Positions 46,801-54,844 of a stretch of DNA of 64,000 nt are shown one piece after another. Below the pieces are notes generated by a model. That model saw only the letters and a program-made list of their open reading frames with translations, was not told the origin of the DNA and did no database searches. Positions within the stretch are counted from its first letter, which is position 1. The number at the start of each line of letters is the position of its first letter. This DNA is from Limnoperna fortunei. Taxonomy: Eukaryota; Mollusca; Bivalvia; Mytilida; Modiolidae. The stretch covers positions 41,185,222-41,249,221 of the forward strand of contig OX104117.1 in assembly GCA_944474755.1 (NCBI GenBank). The letters run 5' to 3'. Position numbers and translations under genes: made by a program.

Positions 46801-48560
46801 TAGCATCGCAGATGCGAGCTATACGGTTACATGCGTGTGTGTAAAAAAAGTCACGTGATCCATATGAACAAATCCATTTCAGATGGTAGCTGAGCTATCC
46901 GAAGAAAATATTGTAGACGAACGAAAAAATATATAATATAAAAGTAGACAAAAATAATTTTGACATAGATAAAATTAAAGTGTTTATTTTTTAAATTACT
47001 ACAAAAATACCAGACAAATTTTTCAATCTGAAACGCTGTCTTTGAAATCGAGTTTTGTGACGTCACCAACACATTAGATAAGACGTCATGTCATCAATGG
47101 AATATAGAGGCACTGTTAGGGGGCTCTGAAGTAACGACATGAACAATGGGCGATGCTCGCATTTAGGCTGCGCCTCCATTAATATTATGTATTCACATGT
47201 TTACACAGATAAGTAATGAAGATAACTATGGAGGCTTTGCGAGATTTTCAAAACAAATTAGCTGTAAGAAAAAATCATTAAGGTCATCCTTTCAATTAAT
47301 TTGCATATTTTTATTGTTAGTCAACAAACAAACTCTGCATATACAACATCTGATTTGACAAATAGTTATGATTAAAATTTTCACTGAAAAAATACCAGTT
47401 GAATATGTACATGTAGTTTCCAAGTCATGCACATGTTTAAATTTATTTAAAACAGGGAAAATAACTTCTAAATTGATAAAAATCAATTCAAGGTAAATAA
47501 TTTTCAATGCAACAACTTCTACACAATTAATATTACATTACTGATAACAGTTTAAATTTCAATAAATTGGCATGCTACCAGCATGCTAAATACCACTAGT
47601 GATGATTCAGATATTGGAACAATTACATAACAGTGATAGGTATTTCCCACAATGTGTGTGAACAAAACACATTCAAGTTAGTATTAAACATATAAAACCA
47701 TGCAACTTTAAAGGTTGTGCTCATGAAAAAAATGTGTGGTCAAATATTAAGACAATTTTAACTGAAACTAGATAATGATCTTTATAACAACAGAGCATGC
47801 AATAAGAGATCTGATTCTATGAAGACATTTTCAGTCTGTTACCTTTCGTTTGCTCATCTTCTTTTTTGTTATTTTATCTACATGTACATGTAAAATTCTT
47901 CCTAAGAATGAAATGGAATTTAAATTTTGCAATGGAAATCTGATGACATTCTAAATAAATAATTATTTCCTCCTTTGGTTATCTTAAATAATACAAATAT
48001 TAAACACATTCCACTTCAGATTACAAGTGCTCCCTACTTCAGATTACTTTAAACACAATAAATATCTTATAAATATTATTTTTATGTCAAGATTTAATTA
48101 AATTATGATCACTATTCAGTCACAATTTTAATTACATTAAAGGCTTGAAATTTGTATAAGCTATTCTATATGAATGTAATTAATTATTTATTTATTAACT
48201 GTAAGTATATTTTGACAGCAGATGTCTTGACAAGAATTACAATTCTACATGTACTTCAATAAAATCATTTTGGGGTTTAGCTTAAATTAAGACAACAATA
48301 AATATTTCCATTATTTAAAATATTTTCCTTGTATTCAAGTGTTTTATTTAAAATATTCGTTGTGCAAACAGATGCCTTTTAAGATCCGTCACTTGTTCAA
48401 ACCATTTACCGTTAAATCACCTATTCGGTGCAAGTCTGCACATGTCACCGGCCTTTTATTTTCATTAAAATAATAATTTTAGAGCAAATAATTAAACAAA
48501 AATCGGCAAATATAATTTGTTTAGTGTAATTTTATTTTGCATTACCTGCAAAACTGACAT
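13854..48560 (-). CDS. Tandem CH-domain, Ser/Arg-rich, coiled-coil cytoskeletal protein (at least 12 exons)
   Basis: Exons in transcript order: 48560-48546, 46224-46084, 44750-44657, 39486-39409, 33488-33380, 28368-28299, 27875-27802, 27283-27211, 25842-25807, 25188-22711, 21412-19665 and 13896-13854. Every GT-AG junction down to 19665 agrees in phase. Domains: CH1 about residues 6-111 (YLNWANSVL ... ALDHMRKHGIKL ... DIADGDIKSMLDVLWLIILN), CH2 about 112-218 (LLLEWCQRQL ... DIIDGTVDEHTLMIYVSLL), a short coil at 340-385, a long Ser/Arg/Pro-rich disordered region with many SPR motifs, a coiled coil at about 905-1105, a 20-residue tandem repeat at about 1173-1240, and a Ser/Asn-rich tail. Tandem CH domains of the spectrin/actinin/filamin type usually bind F-actin. 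The combination with this tail is not one I can name. Total about 1652 residues if the last exon is read in phase. Confidence 0.8.
13959..14073 (-). mobile_element. SINE, truncated minus-strand copy
   Basis: It matches the body and 3' end of the SINE on the minus strand (CTTTCAGCAATTTTTCAGCT ... CAATTAAGATTGG). The tRNA-like head is missing. Confidence 0.75.
14361..14948. mobile_element. SINE nested in SINE
   Basis: A minus-strand SINE has its tail and body at 14361-14455 and its body and head at about 14723-14948 (ends GCCACCGAGGCCC). Between them lies a nearly complete plus-strand SINE (14461-14710; A box TGGCCGAGT, B box GGTTTGAGTCTC). The host part next to the insertion contains a 28-bp unit repeated three times (14714-14797). 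Confidence 0.8.
14714..14797. repeat. 28-bp tandem triplication
   Basis: Three identical copies of GATAGATGGTGAAAACCCTC plus CTGACCTT start at 14714, 14742 and 14770. The sequence derives from the SINE body (GAAAACCCC.GACCTT). Confidence 0.9.
14949..16195. other. Intron of the CH-domain gene, nothing firm
   Basis: AT-rich DNA. A minus-strand frame near 15110-15235 reads LVIAALVHAFALLVPGHHLG but has no good splice acceptor. It was not accepted as an exon. Confidence 0.4.
16276..17270. repeat. 146-bp tandem repeat, seven copies
   Basis: The anchor AACGTAGTCGCTGG recurs at 16351, 16497, 16643, 16789, 16935, 17081 and 17227, exactly 146 bases apart each time. One unit has CACTGG instead of CGCTGG. 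The first unit is the most diverged (CAGCGGCCTGTATAC) and the inner ones are nearly identical, as expected if unequal exchange or replication slippage works on the array. Confidence 0.95.
17373..17396. repeat. (GCC)n microsatellite
   Basis: Six to seven GCC triplets lie near the right end of the 146-bp-repeat element. Confidence 0.9.
18791..18816. repeat. Poly-C tract
   Basis: A run of C residues broken by one T lies in the intron of the CH-domain gene. Confidence 0.9.
19026..19190. repeat. Short tandem repeats with unit about 33 bp
   Basis: Copies of TTTATAAAGCATATTTAAGG with C.TGTTAC or CTTGTTTCTAAAAATAG follow one another, five in all. The last two form a larger unit that includes AAAAATAGATC. 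Confidence 0.8.
19261..19385. repeat. Snap-back hairpin, 55-bp arms
   Basis: The left arm 19261-19315 begins GGACTTTTTAC and contains GTCAATACGTAGTTATATGG. The right arm 19331-19385 is its complement with a few mismatches. The loop is about 15 bp. It is probably a small fold-back MITE. It lies in the intron just beyond exon 11. Confidence 0.85.
19665..21412 (-). CDS. CH-domain gene, exon 11 (coil end, 20-residue repeats, Ser/Asn-rich tail)
   Basis: 582 codons plus two bases. It opens ELERAQKYAYKAQSTISDLK, continuing the coiled coil, then IIKRYMDKGVYLDVEPI. A 20-residue repeat follows (SPRSRSESVQRSYNEPKQRS and variants, about 3.5 copies). An acidic stretch (ISDDDDDEDYDFGNRYNYED) and several ARSVSP/KSPG motifs come next. 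The donor is CCTCT|GTAAGT. A stop follows at once in the intron, so splicing is needed. Confidence 0.85.
21868..22020. repeat. Snap-back hairpin, about 63-bp arms
   Basis: The left arm starts GGATTAAACACT and includes AAACTCCAGCGACTC. The right arm ends AGTGTTTAATCC. The 28-bp loop has a small internal hairpin AGTCC-GAA-GGACT. It lies in the intron between exons 11 and 10 of the CH-domain gene. Confidence 0.85.
22711..25188 (-). CDS. CH-domain gene, exon 10 (Ser/Arg-rich region and coiled coil)
   Basis: An 826-codon exon, phase 0 at both ends (acceptor TTTTTCAG, donor GAG|GTAGGA). It begins KSSSRKNPSEENSDW. It contains a charged coil (EAKEKLEEQRRRREEEDQ), a Gly/Pro patch (YIPGLGRGVPIFIMPG), many basic Ser-Pro-Arg clusters (RSPREQ, SLSPRSPRSPR), and at its end a heptad-rich coiled coil (LKNALGTVIAENDILQAKLR ... 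TENERLRE). Many SP and RSxS motifs suggest heavy phosphorylation. That is an inference from composition. Confidence 0.85.
25807..25842 (-). CDS. CH-domain gene, 36-nt micro-exon 9
   Basis: Twelve codons (IDGTGLVDEGSS) lie between TTTTTTTAACCAG and TCA|GTAAGT, with phase 0 on both sides. It could be skipped without a frame change, so alternative inclusion in the linker after CH2 is possible. Confidence 0.7.
27211..27283 (-). CDS. CH-domain gene, exon 8 (end of CH2)
   Basis: The 73-nt exon encodes DIIDGTVDEHTLMIYVSLL, the CH2 signature (DI.....DE.S.MTYVS). It ends in phase 0 (AAA|GTAAGT). Confidence 0.85.
27802..27875 (-). CDS. CH-domain gene, exon 7 (CH2)
   Basis: The 74-nt exon has acceptor TTATTCCAG and donor AAA|GTAAGT. 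It encodes DKTEQLKTVLDAIENQYSIK, equivalent to the A...AE..LGI helix of CH2. It leaves two bases, which exon 8 completes. Confidence 0.75.
28299..28368 (-). CDS. CH-domain gene, exon 6 (CH2)
   Basis: The 70-nt exon encodes LCTGDWFIKLLKKFSNVSDI and ends in SE before GTAAGT. It stands where CH2 normally has the SW.DG..L..L segment and is diverged. Its acceptor region is part of a tandem repeat (28352-28533) that supplies two further upstream acceptors. Confidence 0.75.
28352..28533. repeat. Four tandem copies of an intron-exon boundary, 52-56 bp
   Basis: AGTCTCCAGTACATAAA recurs at 28352, 28404, 28458 and 28514. On the minus strand each unit is a polypyrimidine tract, TTTGCAG or TTTACAG, then TTTATGTACTGGAGACT. 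The copy nearest the exon is the real acceptor of exon 6. Copies 2 and 3 keep an intact AG, and copy 4 has lost it. Confidence 0.9.
28674..28936 (+). mobile_element. tRNA-derived SINE, full length
   Basis: Head GGGCCTAGACGGCCGAGTGG with an intact A box, B-box-like GGATCCGAGTCTC, body, and tail CATTCAAACAAACAAACAGG. It lies in the intron between exons 6 and 5 of the CH-domain gene, opposite to the gene's direction. Confidence 0.85.
29800..30090 (-). mobile_element. SINE, degenerate minus-strand copy with duplicated head
   Basis: Weak but ordered similarity: CTGGGAGGGGAACCCC, then GTTAAGGTTGAAGTCAAGCA, GATCAATAGTATATGG and GCCACTAGGCCACCATGG. The last part is repeated once (30003-30045 and 30059-30095) as a tandem duplication of about 50 bp. 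Confidence 0.6.
31304..31547 (-). mobile_element. tRNA-derived SINE, minus strand
   Basis: Near full length on the minus strand, from the tail (GTTTGAATAGTG) to the head (CTTAACCACTGGGCCCC). The stretch GATCAATAGTAG, present in other copies between the boxes, is missing. Confidence 0.85.
32095..32880. repeat. Degenerate minisatellite, unit about 30 bp
   Basis: Many imperfect copies of a unit like GTTCAGTCCATGTACAAGTG followed by GATTGTTG. Spacing varies and copies differ at many positions. It lies in the intron between exons 6 and 5. Confidence 0.65.
33027..33290 (-). mobile_element. tRNA-derived SINE, minus strand
   Basis: Full-length copy from TTGTTTATTTGAATG (tail) to CTTAACCACTCTGCCACCGA (head), with a recognisable B box complement (GACTCGAACTCGC). 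It ends only about 90 bp from exon 5 of the CH-domain gene, with its RNA in the gene's own direction. Confidence 0.9.
33380..33488 (-). CDS. CH-domain gene, exon 5 (start of CH2)
   Basis: The 109-nt exon encodes RNAHQRSVGIGKKLLLEWCQ and onward to NTLTY. LLLEWCQRQL matches the LLLWCQ start of CH2 in the spectrin/actinin group. It begins with two bases that complete Arg with the base left by exon 4. Confidence 0.8.
34947..35075 (-). mobile_element. SINE, degenerate fragment
   Basis: It resembles the SINE body on the minus strand (CCAGTTTTTATTTGGAAATG, then AAGCTGGATAACC and GAGTCAAGCAGACTCTGC). Both ends are lost. Confidence 0.55.
35686..35957 (+). mobile_element. tRNA-derived SINE, full length, well preserved
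   Basis: A box GGCCGAGTGGTCAAGG, B box GGTTCGATTCTC, body with CTCCGGGTACTCCGGC and AAACTGGATGCC, and tail CATTCAAACAAAACAAAAAA. It is almost the same as the copy at 57519, so both may be recent insertions. Confidence 0.9.
37680..38090. repeat. Direct-repeat element with GGACGGACGG and CCCCC/GGGGG end
   Basis: Two copies of a unit of about 166 bp start at AGATATGCGACAGACCTG (37728 and 37894). They are followed by GGACGGAAGGATGGACGG and ATACCCCCC...TTCGAAGCGGGGGT, a short hairpin. It resembles dispersed repeats common in bivalve introns. No coding capacity. Confidence 0.6.
39409..39486 (-). CDS. CH-domain gene, exon 4 (end of CH1)
   Basis: This 78-nt exon encodes DIADGDIKSMLDVLWLIILN followed by YGIHNI. 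This is the signature DI.DG..K..L.L.W.LIL.Y.I of actin-binding CH1 domains and is the strongest single piece of family evidence. Confidence 0.85.
42530..42735 (+). mobile_element. SINE, degenerate copy
   Basis: B-box-like GGTTCAAGCTTTACTG, then CAATTGACAATAATTGC, TCTGCTAAAGGTCAGGG and TTTAGCAGAAAAATTAC. The 5' head is lost and divergence is high. Confidence 0.6.
44553..44614. repeat. 16-bp tandem repeat with CAATTG core
   Basis: Four imperfect copies of GGGGGCAATTGTCC with two more bases start near 44553, 44569, 44584 and 44600. It lies 40 bp from the donor side of exon 3 of the CH-domain gene, inside the intron. Confidence 0.8.
44657..44750 (-). CDS. CH-domain gene, exon 3 (middle of CH1)
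   Basis: The exon is 94 nt, phase 0 at the start, leaving one base at the end (donor CAAG|GTAAGT). It encodes ALDHMRKHGIKL, matching the AL.FL...GIKL helix of type 1 CH domains. Confidence 0.8.
44897..45235. repeat. Tandem repeat with alternating 39/45-bp units
   Basis: Eight copies of a unit like AATAACTCCATTATGACATG followed by TTATTATACAGACATA. Spacings of the shared TATGAC are about 45, 40, 39, 45, 39, 46 and 40, and the extra bases (ACTTAGTA, ACATAGTA, TATGTA) recur in about every second unit. This suggests a dimer of about 84 bp as the amplified unit. Confidence 0.8.
46084..46224 (-). CDS. CH-domain gene, exon 2 (first half of CH1)
   Basis: The exon is 141 nt, 47 codons, phase 0 at both ends (acceptor TTTTGTAG, donor CAG|GTAAAT). 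It encodes helix 1 of CH1 with the conserved Trp (YLNWANSVL) and EGQVLCQLIDLL at the place of the usual DG..L..L.E segment. Confidence 0.8.
48546..48560 (-). CDS. CH-domain gene, exon 1 (start codon, MSVLQ)
   Basis: The start context is CTTCACCATGT, a good Kozak fit, with an in-frame TGA 12 bases upstream. Five codons are followed by donor CAG|GTAATG. The phase matches exon 2, giving MSVLQ-VYLNWANS. The 5' UTR must extend above 48560, but its end is not visible. Confidence 0.75.
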
Positions 48561-49259
48561 GGTGAAGTTTCAGCCTCCCATTTTTCTACCAAGCCTTCTT
48601 ACATGGGTTTCTGACTATTGTCGGAAAGAGAAAGTTCACACTTAACCGCCATATGTAAATAATTCGTAGGCGACCCAACTACGAGCGTGCGCACATGTCG
48701 AATCAAGCACACTTCCTCTTCCGGTACCAAGCAAAAATGTAAATACACATATAAATATGTAGAAAAATTCCTTCTGCGAATCATGATTCTCAATTTTCAA
48801 TAGTTTTCCTTTTAGTTATTGTGGTTCTTTACTTTTATAAAATATGTGCACGAATAAATGAATTTTTAGCAAATGTTTAAGAGCAGGTTCACTACATCCA
48901 TCAGGCTTCACAGCAGATCCCATGTTCCAATAAATTATCTTGAGATGACTTCGTAGAGTAATCCAAAAACAATTCCATATCATGACCTTTGTTTAACATA
49001 AATAATGATCCTAAATTGAAATAGCAATGGCCATAAAGAAGATTTTTAATTAGAATATATGTATGTCGACTTCAACTACAAGAAATTTGCACACATCTGT
49101 GACTATCTTACAATCCCTGTTGTAAGATTAAAGATACTAGTCTTTAAACGTGCATGATAACATTATCAAGAAGTGATTAACACAACACAAACAATTCAAT
49201 TAATATGTAAAACATTATTTGTTATCGTTAAACTGTATAACTTAAAGGATCCCATCCAT
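48561..49259. other. 5' leader and upstream region of the CH-domain gene
   Basis: The first 150 bases or so above the start codon are less AT-rich than their surroundings and probably include the 5' UTR and promoter of the minus-strand gene. No TATA box or other motif could be assigned with confidence. Confidence 0.35.
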
Positions 49260-49269
49260 CCCTTTGGTG

Positions 49270-50072
49270 CGATCTCCCTAGTTACCGACAAGAAGCAAGT
49301 TTTCACCGACAGAAAGAAAAACAAGATCATTTGATGTAATTATTATGAAAAGAAATTTTAAAAAAAGATATTTAAAGTTTTTGTGTAATTTTGTTGTTGT
49401 TTTGTTGTACATGTAGTGTAGTATTTTACCTACAAGAAAGTTTAATAATAAATTGTATTCATGACTAAGTAATAAATTAGTAAATTCTTAAAAAATATGC
49501 TTAAATATATGATAATTTCAAACAATAATATGCACTATATAATAATTGATAATCGGGATGATTAATTGAAGGCACGTGTCGGTAATATAATATCATTTAT
49601 GGTTGTGTAATCCTTTGATTGTTTTACAATTAGAAATCAATGCCATAATTGACACACGCCTTGTGAGAGGCCTCGTGATTATTGTTTCTTTTGAAGAACC
49701 GATAAATGCTTATTGTTAAACAACAAACTGTAATAAAAGCCAGTTGAAAACGAAATTATAACCTTTGAAGATTTTTTATGGTGTTGTGAAAAAAATTTAT
49801 TTTATTACATTATTTATTATTTATATTGTTGTTATTAGCGGAATCTGATAACAAATTACTGAAAACTTTAACAAAACAACGTTAACAAAATTACACTGTA
49901 AATCACAACAATTTTTTTTTTTTTAAATTTCTTTTCATAATAATCACAACAACAAAATCTTTTTTCTTTCTTGTCGGTGAAAAATTATTTCTTGTCGGTA
50001 AAAAATGGCTTCTTGTCAGTGATTAAACCTTCTTGTCGGTTCTTGACTGTTCTTGTCGGTAAATAGTGGGAC
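49270..50072. mobile_element. Inverted-repeat element with 10-bp flanking direct repeats
   Basis: Flanks are CCCTTTGGTG at 49260-49269 and 50073-50082. The terminal parts pair over roughly 130 bp with interruptions: TTACCGACAAGAA, CACCGACAGAAAGAAAAA, and AATTATTATGAAAAGAAATT on the left have complements on the right. The right arm has extra copies of TTCTTGTCGGT (five to six). The interior is AT-rich with no ORF. A 10-bp duplication would fit Mutator-like elements. The exact ends are slightly uncertain. Confidence 0.7.
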
Positions 50073-50082
50073 CCCTTTGGTG

Positions 50083-51285
50083 TAATAATGTTACAATCCA
50101 ACAAAGATAATTTATTGTCTGTGAACCAATAAAGTTCACATGTCTCAAAAATAACCTGAGATCAACAATTCCATATGGTTTTATAACTGTTTATATTATT
50201 CAAGAAATTATCAATTCTTTTTGATATATGTCAGTCACATAACTACGGCCAAAATGGAATCCACAAAGTCCACAAAAAAACACCGCCCATCATGTCGTGG
50301 CAATCAATTTTTTTAGTGATAAATGTCCATGAATGTTCAGTGACCAAAATGACTGCACAAAGGTCTATTATGGACTTAAAAGTATTGCCACAATTAACAT
50401 GACAATTGTGCAAGGCATATGTTGTATCTGCACAAATTCGTATTGAAAGTATTTGTTGCAGGAAGGCAGCAACATTTTTTAACCTCATTATTCTGATGTC
50501 TCAGTTTTATGTGCGTTTTACATAGTTTTACATAGTTGTTCTTTCAACAGATTCATCTATTGTGTAAATTCTATAACAATAGGACATGCACAGAGTGAGC
50601 ATTCATGTCACATGTGTCAATTATCAGTCTCTGAACTGATGAGATTAAATTCATTGACAGGTAGGTGTGCCAAAAATAACACACCTGTTATCAAAAAATC
50701 AATAGGTGAGGCGGGAGTCACTCAATAAATGATAGGCGCATATAACTATAAGTGACATGTGTCTCCGGCTGACTACATCAAAATTCCAGGTTGCAACTAA
50801 TTGTAACAAATTCCTTAAAAAAAAGAAAAAATTTTGAAATAAATATATGTGTTTTTAATATTATTCCACTAAGCCAAAACCTGTGGGAAAAATATTGCCC
50901 CAATGTACTTGAGACAATAAAATTTTCCAGTCTGCATAGTTACATGGTAAACTTAAAACTGATTAACACCAATCACCTGAACAGGTAGTGTGCCATCAGG
51001 ATATTTTTTATTATAAGTATGAAATTATTCACAACTGTCAGCTATTACACACATTTATTAATACTTATATTAGTTGACCCCACAATAAAATCGCAGGTGT
51101 TCATTTATCAATGAACCTTTCTACTTTACATCTGGTGGACGACAGGTGGACGAATTCCTCAATGCATCATAAGGAAAGGTGTTTTATGCCAGCATTTTAT
51201 TTACACCTGCTGTTTATATTTTAAGAGTTTAAACACAATTTTATTGTATAAAAGTTTACTGTACCCATTTTTGATACCCTTTTTA
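50083..51285. other. Intergenic, nothing recognised
   Basis: AT-rich DNA between the two divergent genes, with no exon or ordered repeat seen. Some of it may belong to the 5' UTR or promoter of the Kelch-like gene. Confidence 0.4.
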
Positions 51286-51287
51286 GC

Positions 51288-53176
51288 TCACCCGACCCAA
51301 AGGGTCATGTGAGCCATTGCCATCACTTGGCGTCCGTCGTCGTCCACCGTCGTCGTCGTCGTCGTCGTTGTCGTTAACTTTTCTTTAAAAATCTTCTCCT
51401 CCAAAACCACTGAAGGGATTGCTTTGAAACTTTGCACACATCATCAGTAAAATGTCCTCTGCCAAGTTTGCACAAATCATGGCCTCAGACCAACCAACAT
51501 GGCCGCCATGGCTAAAAATAGAACAGGGGGGTCATAATACAGTTTTTGGCTTTTAGATCAAAAAGTATAACAGATACAGGAAAACCAAAGAGACCCTCCT
51601 TCTTCAGCATCAAAAGCTCTACAAAACATCAATTGGGTCAAAGTTGTATGACGACTCCTTGTAGGAGTTATTGCCGTTTAATTGTCGAAATTGATGATTT
51701 TTGCCATTTTTGCCTCAAAATCTTGAAAATTATTAGAACTAGAGAAAAAATAAGCATTGCTTAATTGTTCTGCTCTATAAGGGCTACAAAATTGGCTTTA
51801 GAGTCAAGATTGTCTGATTAACCGTGTAAGAGTTATTCCCCTTGAACTGTTTATTTTAATAGGTTTTAATTGATTTTTTAAAATCTTCTCCTCTGAAACC
51901 ACTGAAAGTACTGCTTTGAAACTTTGACACATCATCCATCAAATGTCCTCAACCAAGTTTGCACAAACCATGGCCGCAGATTAACCAACGTGGCCGCCAT
52001 GGCTAAAAAAAGAAGGGGGGGGGGGGGTCAAAATACAATTTTTGGCTTATAGTTCAAAAAGTATAACAGATACAGGAAAACCGAAGAGACATGCCTTCAT
52101 CTGCATCAAAAGCTCTAGGAAACACTCCATTGGGTCAAAGTTGTATGATGACCCCTTATAGGAGTTATTGCCCTTTAATTGTCAAAATTGATTATTTTTG
52201 ACATTTTTGCCTCAAAATCTTGAAAATTATTAGAACTAGAGAAAAAGTTAGCATTGCTTAATTGTTCTGCTCTATGAGGGCTACAAAAATGACTTAGGGT
52301 TAAGATTGTCTGATGAACTGTTTAAGAGTTATTCCCCTTGAACTGTTTTTTTAATTGCTTTTAATTGATTTTTTAAAAATCTTCTCCTGTGAAACCACTG
52401 AAAGTACTGCTTTGAAACTTTGTACACATCATCCGTCGAATGTCCTCAACCAAGTTTGCACCAACCATGGCTGCAGATTAACCAACATGGCCGCCATGGC
52501 TAAAAATAGAATGGAGGGGGGGGGGGTAAATACAGTTTTTGGCTTATATTTAAAAAAGTGTAAAAGATACAGGAAAACCGAAGAGACATGCCTTCATCTG
52601 CATCAAAAGCTCTACCAAACACTCCATTGGGTTGAAGTTGTATAAGGACTCCTTATTATTAGCATTGCTTAATTGTTCTGCTCTATGAGGGCTACAAAAA
52701 TGACTTAGGGTCAAGATTGTCTGATGAACCGTTTAGGAATTGTTCTCCTTGAACATTTTTTAAACAATTTTACTTGATTTTAAAAAATCTTCTCCTCTGT
52801 AACCCATTTAAGGACTGCTTTGAAACATTGCACACATCTTTAGGACGTCCTCTACCAAAATTGTGCAAATCATGACACCTGACTACCTACATACACATTT
52901 ACCTTGGCTTAAAATAGAAAATGGGGGGGTGGTGGTCAAGAGAGTTTTCGACTGATAGTTAAAAAAGTATAACAGGTACAGCAAATTTGAAGTGAACCTC
53001 CATTCTCCCTCTAAGCTTCAAAAGCTCCTCTTTATAGGAATTATTTCCCTTAAAAGGTCAAAATTAATGACTTTTGCAGAAGTGTTGGGCAATTCCTTAT
53101 AGCAAAGAAAAGCTGGATTAAAAAGGGTTGTTTGGTTTCAGGTTCAGGTGAGCGACACAGGCTCCTGGGAGCCTCT
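51288..53176. repeat. AGCTCACC...GGTGAGC composite repeat with about 490-bp units
   Basis: It begins TTTTAGCTCACCCGACCC with a short hairpin (GCTCAC ... GTGAGC) and a (GTC)n run. It ends GGTGAGCGACACAGGCTC with CTGGGAGCCTCTAGTTTT. Inside are four units: the shared ATCTTCTCCT lies at 51391, 51883, 52379 and 52787. The third interval is about 90 bp shorter through an internal deletion. Each unit carries CATGGCCGCCATGG (a perfect small palindrome), a G run and TATAACAGATACAGGAAAAC. It is widespread in bivalve genomes by my recollection. No protein is encoded. Confidence 0.75.
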
Positions 53177-54482
53177 AGTTTTACAAATTAATATGAAAAT
53201 AATATTAAAAAAATAATTAATGAAGTTCCCTTCTTAAGCATGTTTTTACCGAAGGTCTGGAAATGAATTTATACATAACTGAATGATTTCATGAAAGGAA
53301 CAATACACTGTCTTCACATAAAATTATTATTGCATTCAGTCCAAGACAAGTATGTTACTTTTGCGGACATGTGGAGGAATTTGCTTATCATTTCAGACAT
53401 AATGTTTGAACTGTCTGCAAATGATGAACTTATGTCCATCAGGAATTTCCGAGTACTATAATAATCTTTGTCCATCAAGGACTCACGGACGTGGTGTATT
53501 CTGTTTTGTCTGTAGTGTATAAACAAGAATTGCCAGTAGGTATAAGGATGTCATCTAAGTAACAACAGTTTCTATACATAATTCCAAAAAGTCATGTTAA
53601 GCATGTACTGTACAGGCTTTGCAAATTTTAATTTCTCCGCCTAACCATTTCCTCCACTTTTACTCAACTCTCCTTGGTGTTTTGCCATGGAGTGACAATC
53701 ATATAATTGCAGTAGAGAGCAGGCCAAAAAATCGTAAGATAAATCAGCTCTCCACCTGCAATTCGTGATCACGAGTTACAGTGGAGATGACCATGGAGAC
53801 CATAATTTCTTTCACCAAGATGCATTGGGGAAATAAAAAATTCAAGTTGCTAGCTACAGTTTACATGTATTTCAAGTTGTTGAAGTGTGGTAGTGGTAAA
53901 TTATTGTCATGTGATGGATAACATATTAATTACCTATCGGTGTAACTCAAAACATGATAAATACATATGCTTATACCAATAAAAAACCTCTCAAATGGTT
54001 TTGTTTCCAAATGTCTCATCAATTCTCTTGTCAATCTTGTGGCTTAGATCCAGCACAAGCCCTAGCCTGCTCACATGACTTGGAAATAGCACAGATAACA
54101 TTTTCATCAACACATATTTAAACATTTTTGAAACCAATGGAATATAAAGTTTATGAAAATAATGATTTACAAAAACCTAAGACAAATCTTTTCAAAGTTT
54201 CAGATAAAAGTAACTGAATAGTTACTTATTATGTAGAAAATATTTAACACAACTACTACATGTAGTAGTTATAGCCCTGGGTAACTAGAGGAGCGGTACA
54301 GGGAACACCAAGAACAGCCAGGATTCTTGGTGCTGATTGTAACGAGCATAGTTTGAATAAAATTTAATTTTGTTCTTAAAAAATACTGTACAGATGTTGG
54401 ACTAGCTTTTGGATCCCTGCTCAACTTGGAAGGGGCATGTTGAGATCCCTGCCTACCTTGGTGGGGGCATGATTTTTCTTTT
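53177..54482. other. Intergenic or 5' region of the Kelch-like gene, nothing recognised
   Basis: No coding exon or repeat array was seen. Since exon 1 of the Kelch-like gene appears to follow a splice acceptor, an upstream non-coding exon may lie in this stretch. Confidence 0.35.
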
Positions 54483-54600
54483 GCTTTATTTTATGACTTG
54501 CCAGTAGAACACATTGTAAGTTAGATAACCGGCACTGCTTTATTTTATGACTTGCCAGTAGAACACATTGTAAGTTAGATAACCGGCACTGCTTTATAAT
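54483..54600. repeat. Perfect 54-bp tandem duplication
   Basis: GCTTTATTTTATGACTTGCC starts at 54483 and 54537, and a third partial GCTTTAT starts at 54591. The two full units are identical, so the duplication is recent. It ends about 250 bp before the first coding exon of the Kelch-like gene. Confidence 0.95.
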
Positions 54601-54844
54601 CAGCAGCACGAACAAGATTAAAAAATGGTGAATTATATTCCAGAAAGTAGAGAGTATTGATGTTCACTGACTATTTTTACAAAATAAGATGTGTAAATAG
54701 TTTGGATATTAAAAGCCTGTACTCTAAACAAAATCATTCTAAATAATAGTGTTTGTCTTACATCAAAATGATTGCTTGAAACTCTATGTTTTCTATTCTA
54801 GGTAATTTCGTAATATTCCAGTTAAGTTTTGCCAGAAACTGAAA

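Noticed and set aside
46800..47180. Possible inverted repeat around GATGCGAGC / GCTCGCAT
   Set aside because: Only about 8 bases pair and the rest does not align, so it is not a supported element.
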